From Actinoplanes octamycinicus (lineage in GTDB: Bacteria > Actinomycetota > Actinomycetes > Mycobacteriales > Micromonosporaceae): DNA of 64,000 nt. Location: contig NZ_JACHNB010000001.1 in NCBI RefSeq assembly GCF_014205225.1, positions 9,157,501 to 9,221,500 on the forward strand, written 5' to 3'. This document shows positions 23,238 through 31,698 of the stretch, in pieces; position 1 is the first letter of the stretch, and each line of letters opens with the position of its first letter. The position numbers and the translations under genes are program-made. Under the pieces are notes generated by a model. It did not search any database and was not told where the DNA came from. It was given only the letters and a program-made list of their open reading frames with translations.

Positions 23238-24146
23238 TCATTGTTTGACGCTGCCGACAGCCAGACCGGACTGCCAGTAGCGCTGGAGCAGCAGAAACGC
23301 GGCGATGAGCGGGACGATGGCCAGCAGCGAGCCGGTGATCACCAGGTGGAAGACGACGTCGCCGCCGACCGTCTGGGACTGCTGGTTCCAGGTGTAGATG
23401 CCCATCGTGATCGGGTAGAGGTTCCGGTCCTTCAGCATGATCAGCGGAAGGAAGAGGTTGTTCCAGGTCACCACCACGTTGAAGAGCAGCGCGGTGACCA
23501 GGCCCGGGGAGAGCAGCGGCACGGCGAGCCTGAAGAAGATCCGGAACTCGCCGGCACCGTCCACCCGGGCCGACTCGAGGATCTCGTCCGGCACCGTGTC
23601 GGTGGCGAACACCCACATCAGGTAGAGGCTGAACGGGATCATCAGGGACGGGATGATCACCGCCCAGACCGTGTCGGTGATCCCCATCTTCGCGAACAGC
23701 AGGAAGGTCGGCACGGCCAGCGCGGTGGGCGGCACCGCGACCGCGCCGAGGATCACCGCGAAGACCGCCTTGCGGCCGGGGAACGGGAACTTCGCCAGGC
23801 CGTACCCGGCGAGCGCGCTGAGCAGGGTGGCCCCGCCGGCGCCGAGCACCACGTAGAACACCGTGTTGCCGAGCCACCGCAGGTAGATGCCGCCCTGGTA
23901 GGTGAAGACCTCGCCGATGTTGTGGAACAGCGCGAAGTCCCCGCCGAACCAGAGCCCGAACGTACTGAGCAGCCCCTCCTGGGTCTTGCTGGCGCTGATC
24001 ACCAGCCAGGCCAGCGGCAGCAGCGTGTAGAGCAGCATCACCGTGGTGAGCGCGGTCAGCGTCCAGCTCTTCGGCTTGCGGATGCGGACCGCTGCCGGTC
24101 GCGGTTGCCGGCGCGCCGCCGGGCGGATCGTGGGTGCGGCGACCAT
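23238..24146 (-). CDS. Sugar ABC permease, MalG-like
   Basis: A 302-aa inner-membrane permease with six helices. The conserved cytoplasmic loop ESARVDGAGEFRIFFRLAVPLL is the EAA motif that contacts the ATPase. The N-terminal ~30 residues are basic and cytosolic. Start ATG 24146 shares one base with the stop of the upstream permease. It pairs with that permease to form the transport channel. Confidence 0.92.
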   Translation of the reverse strand: MVAAPTIRPAARRQPRPAAVRIRKPKSWTLTALTTVMLLYTLLPLAWLVISASKTQEGLLSTFGLWFGGDFALFHNIGEVFTYQGGIYLRWLGNTVFYVVLGAGGATLLSALAGYGLAKFPFPGRKAVFAVILGAVAVPPTALAVPTFLLFAKMGITDTVWAVIIPSLMIPFSLYLMWVFATDTVPDEILESARVDGAGEFRIFFRLAVPLLSPGLVTALLFNVVVTWNNLFLPLIMLKDRNLYPITMGIYTWNQQSQTVGGDVVFHLVITGSLLAIVPLIAAFLLLQRYWQSGLAVGSVKQ

Positions 24147-25012
24147 CACCCCGCCTTTCGTACGGCACGCGCCTGCACGACGTAGGCGACGAGCATGGTG
24201 AGCAGGCCCATCACCACGGCGACCGTGGCCGAGTAGTTGAACTGCTGGCCGCCGACGGAGAGCTGCCAGGCGTAGTAGTTCGGGGTGAAGTAGGTGAGGA
24301 TCGCGTTCGGGGCGATGGTCCGCAGCACCACCGGCTCGGTGAAGAGCTGGAAGGTGCCGATGATCGAGAACATCGTGGTGATCAGCAGCGGGCCGCGCAG
24401 GGCGGGCAGCTTGATCGCCCGGATGATCCGGAGCTGGCCGGCGCCGTCGATCGCCGCCGCCTCGTAGAGCGAGGGGTCGACCACGCGCAGCGCGGCGTAC
24501 AGGATGATCATGTTGTAGCCGACGAACTCCCAGGTGGTGATGTTGCCGATGGCGGCCAGCACCAGGTCCGGGGCGAGCGGGTCGGGCAACGTCGTACCGA
24601 ACCAGTCGTTGACGTAGCGGATCAGGCCGAACTGGGTGCCGTACATGAAGCCCCACATCAGCGTGGCCACCACGGCCGGCACCGCGTAGGGCAGGAAGAT
24701 CGCGATGCGGAAGAAGGACGCCCCGTAGAGCCGCCCGCTGTCGATCGCGAGCGCCACCAGCAGCGCCAGGACCAGCATGATCGGGACCTGGACCACCAGG
24801 AACAGGCTGACCCGGCCGACCGCCGACCAGAACTGCGGATCCTCGAAGGCCTTGGTGTAGTTCTCCAGCCCGACGAAGCCGGTGCCGCCGATCAGCTTGG
24901 TGCGGTAGAGGCTGAGATGGATCGAATAGGCGATCGGCGCGAGGAAGACCAGCGCGAACACCGCCAGGAACGGGGCAACGAACTGCCAGCCGATCCAGGA
25001 CCGCCGGGTCAC
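24146..25012 (-). CDS. Sugar ABC permease, MalF-like
   Basis: A 288-aa permease with six membrane helices and the EAA loop EAAAIDGAGQLRIIRAIKLP. The start is GTG 25012 with AAGGAGG 5-6 bases upstream, a strong ribosome-binding site that fits the first gene of an operon. Two LacI-type operators lie 32-79 bases upstream, so this operon (two permeases, binding protein, GH42) is under control of the divergent LacI regulator. Confidence 0.92.
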   Translation of the reverse strand: MTRRSWIGWQFVAPFLAVFALVFLAPIAYSIHLSLYRTKLIGGTGFVGLENYTKAFEDPQFWSAVGRVSLFLVVQVPIMLVLALLVALAIDSGRLYGASFFRIAIFLPYAVPAVVATLMWGFMYGTQFGLIRYVNDWFGTTLPDPLAPDLVLAAIGNITTWEFVGYNMIILYAALRVVDPSLYEAAAIDGAGQLRIIRAIKLPALRGPLLITTMFSIIGTFQLFTEPVVLRTIAPNAILTYFTPNYYAWQLSVGGQQFNYSATVAVVMGLLTMLVAYVVQARAVRKAG

Positions 25013-25043
25013 CGTGCCTCCTTACGTTGATTCGTGATGTCTA

Positions 25044-25057
25044 TGTTTACGTAAACA
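25044..25057. promoter_or_regulatory. LacI-family operator O1
   Basis: TGTTTACGTAAACA is a perfect 14-bp palindrome with a central CpG, the usual form of LacI/GalR operators. It lies 32 bases upstream of the permease start. Confidence 0.9.
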
Positions 25058-25077
25058 TGTTCGACCACGAGAGGAAA

Positions 25078-25091
25078 TGTTTGCGTAAACA
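25078..25091. promoter_or_regulatory. LacI-family operator O2
   Basis: TGTTTGCGTAAACA differs from O1 by one base and has the same central CG. Its centre is 34 bp from that of O1, about three helix turns, so two dimers could bind on the same face of the DNA and control both divergent genes. Confidence 0.9.
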
Positions 25092-25174
25092 TGTGTGCCG
25101 TATAGTGGCACGCGTCACCAGGGCGGTCAAGGAGTAACGACATCGAAGCGCAGCGTCTCCGCGGTGGATCCGAC

Positions 25175-26191
25175 GTGCCCGGCGGGCGCCGCAAACAACG
25201 GGTGTCGATGGCCGACGTGGCCAAACTGGCCGGCGTCTCCTCGCAGACCGTCTCCCGGGTGGCGAACGGGCAGTCCGGCGTCGTCGAGGCCACCCGCGAG
25301 CAGGTGCTGGCCGCCATGCGCGAACTGGGTTACCGGCCGAACAGCGCGGCCCGCTCGCTGCGGTACGGGCGCTTCAACACGCTCGGGGTGATCCTCTTCG
25401 GACTCTCGTCGACCGGCAACAGCCGCACCGTCGAGGCGATCGCCACCCAGGCCGCCGCCGAGGGCTACGCGATCACGCTGATCCCGGTCGGGGTGCCCAC
25501 CCAGGACAACGTGCTGGGCGCCTTCACCAGGATGGGCGAACTCGCCGTCGACGGCGTCATCGTCATCCTCGAGGTGCACCTGCTGGACGTGGCCACCGTC
25601 GCCCTGCCACCCGGCGTGCACGTGGTGGTCGTCGACTCGGATGCGGGAGAGCGTTATCCCGTCGTCGACACCGACCAGGCCGACGGCACCCGGCAAGCCG
25701 TCCGGCACCTGCTCGACCTGGGCCACCCCACCGTCTGGCACATCGCCGGGCCGGCCGAGTCGTACTCCGCGCAACGCCGCGCCCAGGCCTGGCGCCGGGT
25801 GCTGGAGGAGGCCGGCCGCCCGGTCCCGGAGATCGGCCGGGGCGACTGGTCGGCGGAGAGCGGCTACCAGGCGGGCCTGGCCCTGCCGGCCGAGTGCAGC
25901 GCGGTCTTCGTGGCCAACGACCAGATGGCGCTCGGGGTGCTCCGGGCGCTGACCGAGCGCGGACGGCGGGTGCCGGAAGAGGTCAGCGTGGTCGGCTTCG
26001 ACGACATCGCGGACGCGTCGTCGTACCTGCCGCCGCTGACCACGGTGCACCAGGACTTCGCCGAGGTGGGACGGCGGTGCGTGCAGGCGCTGCTGGCCCA
26101 GATCGGCACCGGCTCGGCGGCGCCGGGCACCGACCTGGTGCCGACGCATCTGGTGGTGCGGGGTAGCACCGGGCCCTATCAGCGGGGATAG
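25175..26191 (+). CDS. LacI-family transcriptional regulator
   Basis: A 338-aa repressor. The N-terminal helix-turn-helix SMADVAKLAGVSSQTVSRVANG (about 11-32) and hinge YRPNSAARSLRYGR are standard. The rest is a periplasmic-binding-protein-like sensor domain, with the conserved VSVVGFDDIADASSYLPPLTTV near the C-terminus. The start GTG 25175 begins MPGGRRKQRVSMADV. It is divergent from the galactoside uptake/GH42 operon, with two near-identical palindromic operators between them. The likely inducer is a galactoside or galactose; this is inferred from the neighbours. Confidence 0.93.
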   Translation: MPGGRRKQRVSMADVAKLAGVSSQTVSRVANGQSGVVEATREQVLAAMRELGYRPNSAARSLRYGRFNTLGVILFGLSSTGNSRTVEAIATQAAAEGYAITLIPVGVPTQDNVLGAFTRMGELAVDGVIVILEVHLLDVATVALPPGVHVVVVDSDAGERYPVVDTDQADGTRQAVRHLLDLGHPTVWHIAGPAESYSAQRRAQAWRRVLEEAGRPVPEIGRGDWSAESGYQAGLALPAECSAVFVANDQMALGVLRALTERGRRVPEEVSVVGFDDIADASSYLPPLTTVHQDFAEVGRRCVQALLAQIGTGSAAPGTDLVPTHLVVRGSTGPYQRG

Positions 26192-26429
26192 CGGGCGGAC
26201 GCGGTCTCGGGGTTTTCCACACCGCGTGGCTGTCCACAACCCGCCGGCCGCCCGAGGCCCCAGCCCGGCACACTGGCAGCGGGGGCAACCCCCTGGGGAG
26301 GGCGGGACTGCGTGTGGCGGCTCGATGATCGATGGGCGCGGATGGCCGGCCTGTCTGTTTTCTGACCTCGCGGGTGGCGGGCGGGCGTGCCAGGCTGGCC
26401 GGAGGCGATCAGGAAGCGAGGCGAGCACT

Positions 26430-26813
26430 ATGGACGGCGCGACTCTGCTGGACAAGGCCCGTGCGGCGACGGACGGTGCGATGGTGAGCCGGGTCTTCGG
26501 GGAGCCGGTGGAGCGGGACGGCATCGTCCTGCTGCCGGTCGCCCGGGTGAGTGCGGGTGGTGGTGGCGGGGCCGGCAGCGGCGGCACCACGGAGTCCGAG
26601 GCGGTCAGCGCACCGGCGCAGGGCGAGGGCAGCGGCGGGGGTTACGGGTTGACCGCCAAGCCGGCCGGGGTCTTCATCATCAAGAACGGCGACGTCTGCT
26701 GGAAACCGGCGGTCGACGTCAACAAGATCGTGCTGGGTGGGCAGGCGGTCGCGATCGTCGCGCTGCTGGTGGTGCGTTCGGTGCTCCGCCGCCACATGAA
26801 GCGGCGCCGCTGA
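26430..26813 (+). CDS. GerW/YtfJ-family sporulation protein
   Basis: A 127-aa protein of the GerW (YtfJ) family. It has the expected start (LLDKARAATDGAMVSRVFGEPVERDGIVLLPVARV), the Gly-rich stretch (SAGGGGGAGSGG), and the GGGYGLTAKPAGVFIIKNGDVCWKPAVD core. It ends in a hydrophobic segment, VAIVALLVVRSVLRR. In Bacillus the homologue is needed for germination; in actinomycetes its role is not settled. The ATG is at 26430. The preceding ~240 bases show no gene. Part of its stop region belongs to the degraded palindrome that follows. Confidence 0.88.
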   Translation: MDGATLLDKARAATDGAMVSRVFGEPVERDGIVLLPVARVSAGGGGGAGSGGTTESEAVSAPAQGEGSGGGYGLTAKPAGVFIIKNGDVCWKPAVDVNKIVLGGQAVAIVALLVVRSVLRRHMKRRR

Positions 26814-27010
26814 CCGGCCCGGGCCGTTCCGCGGGGTGTCTCGGCCGGACCGAGACACCGCTGCCGGTCAGCCCAGCATGCGGAACCCCGGCTGGCGTGC
26901 ACGGGTCACTCGACGCGCCTGAGACACCCTCCGGGACCAGCCCGACACCCGCAACCCCGGCCCGCCAGCCCGACTCGCGGAACCGGGCTGGCGCCCAGGG
27001 GGCACTCGGT
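26809..27010. repeat. Degraded copies of the palindromic repeat family (E)
   Basis: A two-step hairpin has outer arms GCTGACCGGC (26809) and GCCGGTCAGC (26863) and inner arms GGTGTCTCGG (26835) and CCGAGACACC (26850). The inner arm is the same GTGTCTCGG core as copies A-D. Two further weaker matches to the GGCTGGGCGTCAGGGG arm follow near 26889 and 26986. The site lies between the convergent GerW and ABC-permease genes; the first arm includes the GerW stop codon. Confidence 0.7.
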
Positions 27011-27040
27011 GGGTCGGGTCATTGCTGCCTGGCGGCTGGG

Positions 27041-27763
27041 TCAGGGCACCGCTGAGGGTTCGTGGTGCGGTTCGGTCGGCTCGGGGTAGCGGGCCACGCG
27101 GAGGCGGTAGGCGAAGATGGCCAGGGTGCCGGCGGTGCAGATCAGCCAGTACAGGGCGAAGTGGCCGAGTCCCTGCCAGAGGTAGCTGAGGCCGGCGTTG
27201 TCGACGGCGTAGGTGCCGATCTGGCGGACCGACCAGAACGGCATCAGTTTGGCGGCCAGGCCGTCCGGGTCGGCGAGCATCTGTACGGCGCACACGCTGA
27301 GCAGGGCCAGGGCACCCTCCAGCTCGCGGGGCAGCAGCGCGCCGACCAGGCTGCCGAACGGGGCCGCGACCAGGGCGGCGAGCAGCATGATCAGGCCGGT
27401 CGCGAACGGGTGCGGCACGGTCTGGTCCAGGCTGACCAGGGCCCAGTAGCCGAGCGCCAGCAGGGTGCCGGCGCCGCTCATCGCCAGGAGCCGGCCACCG
27501 ACCAGACCCAGCACCGAGGCGCCGGAGAGCCGGAGCCGGGGGTCGACGCCACGGGAGGCGTTCACCACGAAGAGGGTGAGCGTGGAGATCGACCAGGCGA
27601 TGCCGAGCGCCAGCATCCGGATCGACTGGCCGGTCAGGTCGCGCCGGACCAGGTAGAACCAGAGCGGCAGGGCGATCACCAGCAGCACCGCGGCCCGTCG
27701 CCGCCCCACCTCCCGGGCCGACAGCCCGGCCACCACCAACGCGGTCCCCGCATGCATGTTCAT
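27041..27763 (-). CDS. ABC-2-like permease
   Basis: A 240-aa membrane protein with about six helices and no other motif. It overlaps by 4 bases the gene for an ABC ATPase upstream on the same strand, so it is its likely membrane partner in a heterodimer-type exporter. The last ~18 residues are a polar Pro/Glu/His tail. Substrate unknown; PadR-controlled ABC exporters of this size often move drugs or peptides. Confidence 0.8.
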   Translation of the reverse strand: MNMHAGTALVVAGLSAREVGRRRAAVLLVIALPLWFYLVRRDLTGQSIRMLALGIAWSISTLTLFVVNASRGVDPRLRLSGASVLGLVGGRLLAMSGAGTLLALGYWALVSLDQTVPHPFATGLIMLLAALVAAPFGSLVGALLPRELEGALALLSVCAVQMLADPDGLAAKLMPFWSVRQIGTYAVDNAGLSYLWQGLGHFALYWLICTAGTLAIFAYRLRVARYPEPTEPHHEPSAVP

Positions 27764-28581
27764 CGTTCCCCCAGGTCCAGGACGTGGTCGACGTTGCCCA
27801 GGTCGTGCAGCAGGTGGGTGACCACCACGACGGCGCGGCCGGCGTCGCGCCAGGCGTGCACCTGGCGCCAGAAGTCCAGGTAGGTGCCCTGGTCGAAACC
27901 CTGGTAGGGCTCGTCGAGCAGGAGCAGGTCGGGGCCGTGCAGCTCGCCGAGCACCAGGTTCAGCTTCTGCCGGGTGCCGCCGGAGAGCTGCTGGGCGCGC
28001 TGCCCCGGATCCGGGCGCCAGGCCAGCTTGGCGGCCAGGTGGGCGCCGGTCGAGCGGGCGCGGCGCGGGACCACGCCGGCCGCCGCGCCGAACAGGGCGA
28101 AGTGCTCGTCGGCGGTCAGCCAGCCGGCGGTGCCGCCGTCCTGCGGGACGTAACCGACCCGGCGGGTGCGGTGCACCGTGCCCGCGTCGGGACGGGTCAG
28201 GCCGGCGCAGATCCGGAGCAGCGTGGACTTGCCGCAGCCGTTGGCGCCGACGATGGCGGCGACCTGCCCACCGCGTACCGTCAGATCGACGTCCTGGAAG
28301 ACGGTCCGGCGGCGATATCGCTTCCCCACCCCGGCCAGCCGCAGCAGGACCGGGCCGGCCGTCGCGAAGCGGGGCGGCTCCGGCCCGACCGGGGCGGACA
28401 GCTCGGCGACCAGGTGGCGGGCATAGAGGTGCGCGGGGCCGAAGAGGCCGGCCGGGTCGGCGGCGTGCTCGGCGGCCTGGGCGGCGGTGTCCTCGGTAAG
28501 GCGGCGGGCGCGCGGTTCCGGCACACCGAGGCGCACCAGCTCGGCCTCGAAACGGGTGGGCCAGCTCTCATACGTACTCAA
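27760..28581 (-). CDS. ABC exporter ATP-binding protein
   Basis: A 273-aa protein. The ATPase domain starts at about residue 76, with Walker A GANGCGKST, the signature QQLSGGTRQKLNL, Walker B LLLLDEPYQGFD and the H-loop VVVVTHLLHD. The first ~70 residues (TRFEAELVRLGVPEPRARRLTEDTAAQAAEHA) are a helical extension resembling the HAAS-type domains found next to PadR regulators. I place the start at TTG 28581 because it overlaps the PadR stop (TTGA) and has GGAGGAG 5 bases before it. It powers the permease encoded by the next gene. Confidence 0.85.
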   Translation of the reverse strand: MSTYESWPTRFEAELVRLGVPEPRARRLTEDTAAQAAEHAADPAGLFGPAHLYARHLVAELSAPVGPEPPRFATAGPVLLRLAGVGKRYRRRTVFQDVDLTVRGGQVAAIVGANGCGKSTLLRICAGLTRPDAGTVHRTRRVGYVPQDGGTAGWLTADEHFALFGAAAGVVPRRARSTGAHLAAKLAWRPDPGQRAQQLSGGTRQKLNLVLGELHGPDLLLLDEPYQGFDQGTYLDFWRQVHAWRDAGRAVVVVTHLLHDLGNVDHVLDLGER

Positions 28582-28967
28582 CGTGTCTCCTCCGGCGGAG
28601 CCGGCAGCGGATCCGGAGCCGCGCCGGCGACCGCGACCGAAGCGGGCTGTGCCGCCGCGAGCAGGATGTCGACGCCGTCCCGGAATCCGGCCCACTGACG
28701 CGCCTGAGCGGCCAGGACGTCGGCGCCGGCCGGGGTGATCTCGTAGTACTTCCGGCGCGGGCCGGACTCGGACGGCGCCCACCGGGGAACCGCGAGTCCC
28801 TGCTCCTCGAGCCGCAGAAGCGCAGGATAGAGGGTGCCGCCGGGCACGTCGGCGACCCCGGCTGCGGCCAGGCGCTGCGCCAGGCCGTAACCGTAGTCGG
28901 CGCGCTCGCGCAGCATGGCGAGCAGGCACAGGTCGAGGAAGCCGTGCAGCCACGGCTTGGGCATCAT
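28578..28967 (-). CDS. PadR-family transcriptional regulator
   Basis: A 129-aa winged-helix regulator. The N-terminal LHGFLDLCLLAMLRERADYGYGLAQRL and GGTLYPALLRLEEQGLAVPRW, followed by RRKYYEITPAG, are diagnostic of PadR. The C-terminal part is short and Pro/Ala-rich. It is first in an operon with an ABC ATPase and permease, which it probably represses in the absence of a ligand. The divergent gap to the sigma-factor gene holds two imperfect dyads, ACTGCTTAGCAGT (about 28980) and CCTACCTAGTAGG (about 28997), as candidate operators. Confidence 0.9.
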   Translation of the reverse strand: MMPKPWLHGFLDLCLLAMLRERADYGYGLAQRLAAAGVADVPGGTLYPALLRLEEQGLAVPRWAPSESGPRRKYYEITPAGADVLAAQARQWAGFRDGVDILLAAAQPASVAVAGAAPDPLPAPPEETR

Positions 28968-29063
28968 GTAGTCAGGCTAACTGCTTAGCAGTCCGCCTAC
29001 CTAGTAGGGTTCCGGAAAAAGATCGGACCGGCAGTGCACAGAAAGCGGGCGGGAGGCGTCGAA

Positions 29064-29588
29064 GTGGATGTGACCTTCGAGCAATTCGCGATGGCCCGAC
29101 TGCCCAGCCTGCTGCGCTACGCGGTCGTCCTCACCGGCGACCGGCACTTGGCGCAGGATGTCGTGCAGGAGGTGCTGGCCCGGGCCCATGTCCGGTGGCG
29201 GCGGATCAGTGAGGCGGACTCTCCGGAGGCGTACGTCCGGCGGATGGTGCTCAACGAGTACCTCTCCTGGCGGCGCTCCTGGTCGGTGCGCAACCTGCAT
29301 CTCGCCGGCGAGCGCCTGGTCGAGATCGACGATGCCCGCGGCGGGGTGCACGACCACGCCGACCGGATCGCCGAGACCGACGCGCTGTGGCACCGCCTGG
29401 CAACACTCGGGCGCAAGCAACGAGCCGTGCTCGTACTCCGCTACTACGAGCAACTCGACGACGAATCCATCGCGGACCTGCTCAACTGCTCCCCGGCGAC
29501 GGTGCGCAGCCAGGCCTCGAAGGCACTGAAAACGCTCCGGCTCGAGTCGGAGCGAGAGATCCTGATCCCCGTCGAGGAGAAGTCGTGA
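29064..29588 (+). CDS. SigE-family RNA polymerase sigma factor
   Basis: A 174-aa sigma-70 factor of the actinobacterial SigE-like ECF group. FEQFAMARLPSLLRYAVVLTGD is the typical start of this group; region 2 includes LAQDVVQEVLARAHVRWRRI, and region 4 includes LVLRYYEQLDDESIADLL with the helix SPATVRSQASKALKTLR. I chose GTG 29064, since GGGAGG lies 7 bases before it; a GTG 30 bases earlier has no such site. The next gene starts at GTG 29585, overlapping the stop. It is divergent from a PadR gene. It probably activates its own operon, which includes an unusual repeat protein and an amidoligase. Confidence 0.9.
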   Translation: MDVTFEQFAMARLPSLLRYAVVLTGDRHLAQDVVQEVLARAHVRWRRISEADSPEAYVRRMVLNEYLSWRRSWSVRNLHLAGERLVEIDDARGGVHDHADRIAETDALWHRLATLGRKQRAVLVLRYYEQLDDESIADLLNCSPATVRSQASKALKTLRLESEREILIPVEEKS

Positions 29589-30421
29589 CCTACCAGGGTG
29601 ACCGGCTCAGGGAAACCTTCGAGAGCCACGAGTCACACATCGCAGACCCGGCCGAGGTGTACGCCCGGGTCGTCGAACTGTCCCGCAAGCACAAGCGGCG
29701 CCGGCTGGGCGCCTCGGTGGCCGGCGGCACCGCGCTGGGCGCCGGCCTGATCGCCGCGGTGGTCAACCTGCCGGCCGTCCTGCCCGGCGGCCCGGGCTCG
29801 TCGGACGGGACCGCGCCGATCGTGGCCGCCGCGCCGGCCAGCCCCTCCGCCGGCCCGTCCGCGAGCGTGTTCACCGAGCCCGACCAGAAGGAGTTCGACG
29901 CCTACTTCGGCGCCGGCTACGACTACGACGACGCGGTCGCGCTGGCCAAGCTGTGGAATCGGTCGACCGACGACATCGGCTCGGTCAAGGCCGAGGCCGG
30001 GCGCCTGCTGCTGGCCGGGCAGACGCTGCCGATCAAGCCCGGTTCCGCGGAGCCGGCCGAGCCGGGCGAGGGCAGCGGAGTCCCGGACACGGTGGTGAAG
30101 TTCTTCAGCGCCGGTTACGACTACGACGACGCGGTCAAGCTGGCCAAGATCTGGAAGCTGAAGACCGCGTGGGACGCGAAGGTCGAGGGCGGTCGGCGGC
30201 TCCTCGCCGGCCAGAGCCTGCCGTCGAGCGTCAAGCCCAACGCGGCGTCCGCCGAGGCGTACATGGAGGAAGTGCGGGCCAACGCGTTCTTCGAGGCCGG
30301 GTACGACGTCGACGACGCGGTGAAGCTGGCCAAACTGTGGAAGCTGAAGACCGCGTGGGACGCGAAGGTCGCGGGCGGCAAGAGGCTGCTGGCCGGACAG
30401 ACGCTGCCGATCAAGCCGTGA
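29585..30421 (+). CDS. Single-span membrane protein with three ~45-aa repeats
   Basis: A 278-aa protein starting with GTG inside the sigma-factor stop (GTGA overlap). Residues 1-46 are cytosolic, with HKRRRLG just before a membrane helix at about 45-66. After a Pro/Ser/Ala linker come three repeats at about 103-152, 169-218 and 232-278. Each reads F-[FY]-x-A-G-Y-D-x-D-D-A-V-x-L-A-K-x-W, then a helix ending K-V/A-x-G-G-R/K-x-L-L-A-G-Q-x-L-P. Repeats 2 and 3 share WKLKTAWDAKV exactly. I do not recognise the repeat. The gene occupies the place where an anti-sigma is usually found, so it may sense an outside signal and hold the sigma factor. It overlaps the amidoligase gene by 4 bases. Confidence 0.8.
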   Translation: MTYQGDRLRETFESHESHIADPAEVYARVVELSRKHKRRRLGASVAGGTALGAGLIAAVVNLPAVLPGGPGSSDGTAPIVAAAPASPSAGPSASVFTEPDQKEFDAYFGAGYDYDDAVALAKLWNRSTDDIGSVKAEAGRLLLAGQTLPIKPGSAEPAEPGEGSGVPDTVVKFFSAGYDYDDAVKLAKIWKLKTAWDAKVEGGRRLLAGQSLPSSVKPNAASAEAYMEEVRANAFFEAGYDVDDAVKLAKLWKLKTAWDAKVAGGKRLLAGQTLPIKP

Positions 30422-31464
30422 CCAGGTTGCGCCGGCGGACCGGCTTCGAGATCGAGTTGATGGCCCCTCCCGGAGCCAGCCGGCGCAGCCTCGCCATGGA
30501 CCTGGCCGGACGCTGCGGGGGCAGCGTCCGGCCGGTGTGGCACTCCGACAGTGAACCGTCCCTGGTCCCCGGGCTGGGGCGGTTCCTGCACCTGACGCAG
30601 GGTTTCGAGGTGCGCCGCCCGGATGGCGCGCTGCTCTGCACCCTGGTCGACGACATCACCCTGCTCGCCGGCCTGGACCCGAAAGCGCCGCCGCTGCCCG
30701 GCTGGTTCCGCGTGCTGACCGACGACGCGCGGCTGCTGCGCCTGCTCTCCCGGCACAGCGACCCGGCCGGCACGATCGACGCCGCGCTCAAGCCGGCCGC
30801 CGAGCTCTGGGGCAGCCGGGTCCAGCGGATCGGCGACGTCTACCGGCTGGACGACGCGGCGAACGTCACGATCGCGCTGGCCGCCCCGCTCGGCGGGGAG
30901 CGGGAACGGCCGTGCGAGATCATCACGCCGCCGCTGACCGGCGACATCGAGGGATCGCTTGACGAACTGCTCACCCCGGCGCGCGAGCTCGGGTTCACCG
31001 TCCCTTACGAGGCCGCGGTGCACCTCCATGTGGACGGTGCGCCCTTCCGGGCGCCGCACGCCCTGGCCAACCTGGTCCGGCTCTTCGCGCACTGGCGCGA
31101 GCCGCTGCGGGAGGTGCTGCGCACCAACCCGGCCTGCCGCAGGTTGGCGCCGCTGCCCGGACCGCTGGTGGACGCGGTGGCCGAGGATCCGACGTACGAC
31201 GATCTGCGCGCCGCCGCGACCGCGGGTGAGCTGACGAAGTACTTCGACGTGAACCTGACCCAGCTGCTCACCGACACCCCGATCCGGGACACCGTGGAGA
31301 TCCGCATCCTCCCCGGCGCCATCGAGGCCGGCCCGATCGTCGACCGGGCGGCTCTGGTCGAGCTGCTGCTGGAGCGCTGCCTGGACCCCCACCCGATCCC
31401 TCCCGGCGGTGACGTGGACATGTTGCTGGAGCTGGCAGCGGAGGCGCTGGCCGGCCGCGACTGA
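30418..31464 (+). CDS. Amidoligase-family protein
   Basis: A 348-aa protein beginning with GTG 30418, overlapping the repeat-protein stop. RRRTGFEIELMAPPGASRRS at the start is the signature of the putative amidoligase family (glutamine-synthetase / gamma-glutamyl-cysteine-ligase-like fold), where the Glu residues bind Mg-ATP. Later pieces fitting this fold are PYEAAVHLHVDGAPFRAP (His and strand of the active centre), LFAHWREPLREVL and TVEIRILPGA (final strand with conserved Arg). Family members are predicted to form amide bonds using ATP, often modifying peptides or proteins. No substrate is known here; the repeat protein encoded just upstream is a candidate partner. There is no signal peptide, so it is cytosolic. 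Confidence 0.82.
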   Translation: MTRLRRRTGFEIELMAPPGASRRSLAMDLAGRCGGSVRPVWHSDSEPSLVPGLGRFLHLTQGFEVRRPDGALLCTLVDDITLLAGLDPKAPPLPGWFRVLTDDARLLRLLSRHSDPAGTIDAALKPAAELWGSRVQRIGDVYRLDDAANVTIALAAPLGGERERPCEIITPPLTGDIEGSLDELLTPARELGFTVPYEAAVHLHVDGAPFRAPHALANLVRLFAHWREPLREVLRTNPACRRLAPLPGPLVDAVAEDPTYDDLRAAATAGELTKYFDVNLTQLLTDTPIRDTVEIRILPGAIEAGPIVDRAALVELLLERCLDPHPIPPGGDVDMLLELAAEALAGRD

Positions 31465-31524
31465 CATCGGTGGGCCGCCGGCGGAGCGCACGTCGGGCAT
31501 GGCGGACGCCGGTGAGTCGCCCTC

Positions 31525-31567
31525 GGTACACCGGGCGGTCGCGGCTGACGCCGGGCGACGGTGTACC
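31525..31567. promoter_or_regulatory. Inverted repeat upstream of proline-rich gene
   Basis: GGTACACCG (31525-31533) and CGGTGTACC (31559-31567) are exact 9-bp inverted arms with 25 bases between. The site lies 132 bases before the ATG of the next gene in a gap with no other signal, so it is a candidate operator or a leader hairpin. Confidence 0.45.
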
Positions 31568-31698
31568 GGATCGGGTGAAAACGGGATTACTGACCGTTCG
31601 GCCCACTGTGGAGGCGCGGGGCGGCGGCTGTGATGGGGAAGGCGGGCCACGGTGACCGGGGTCCGGCGGCCGGCATCGGACCGACCCTGTGGAGTGAC

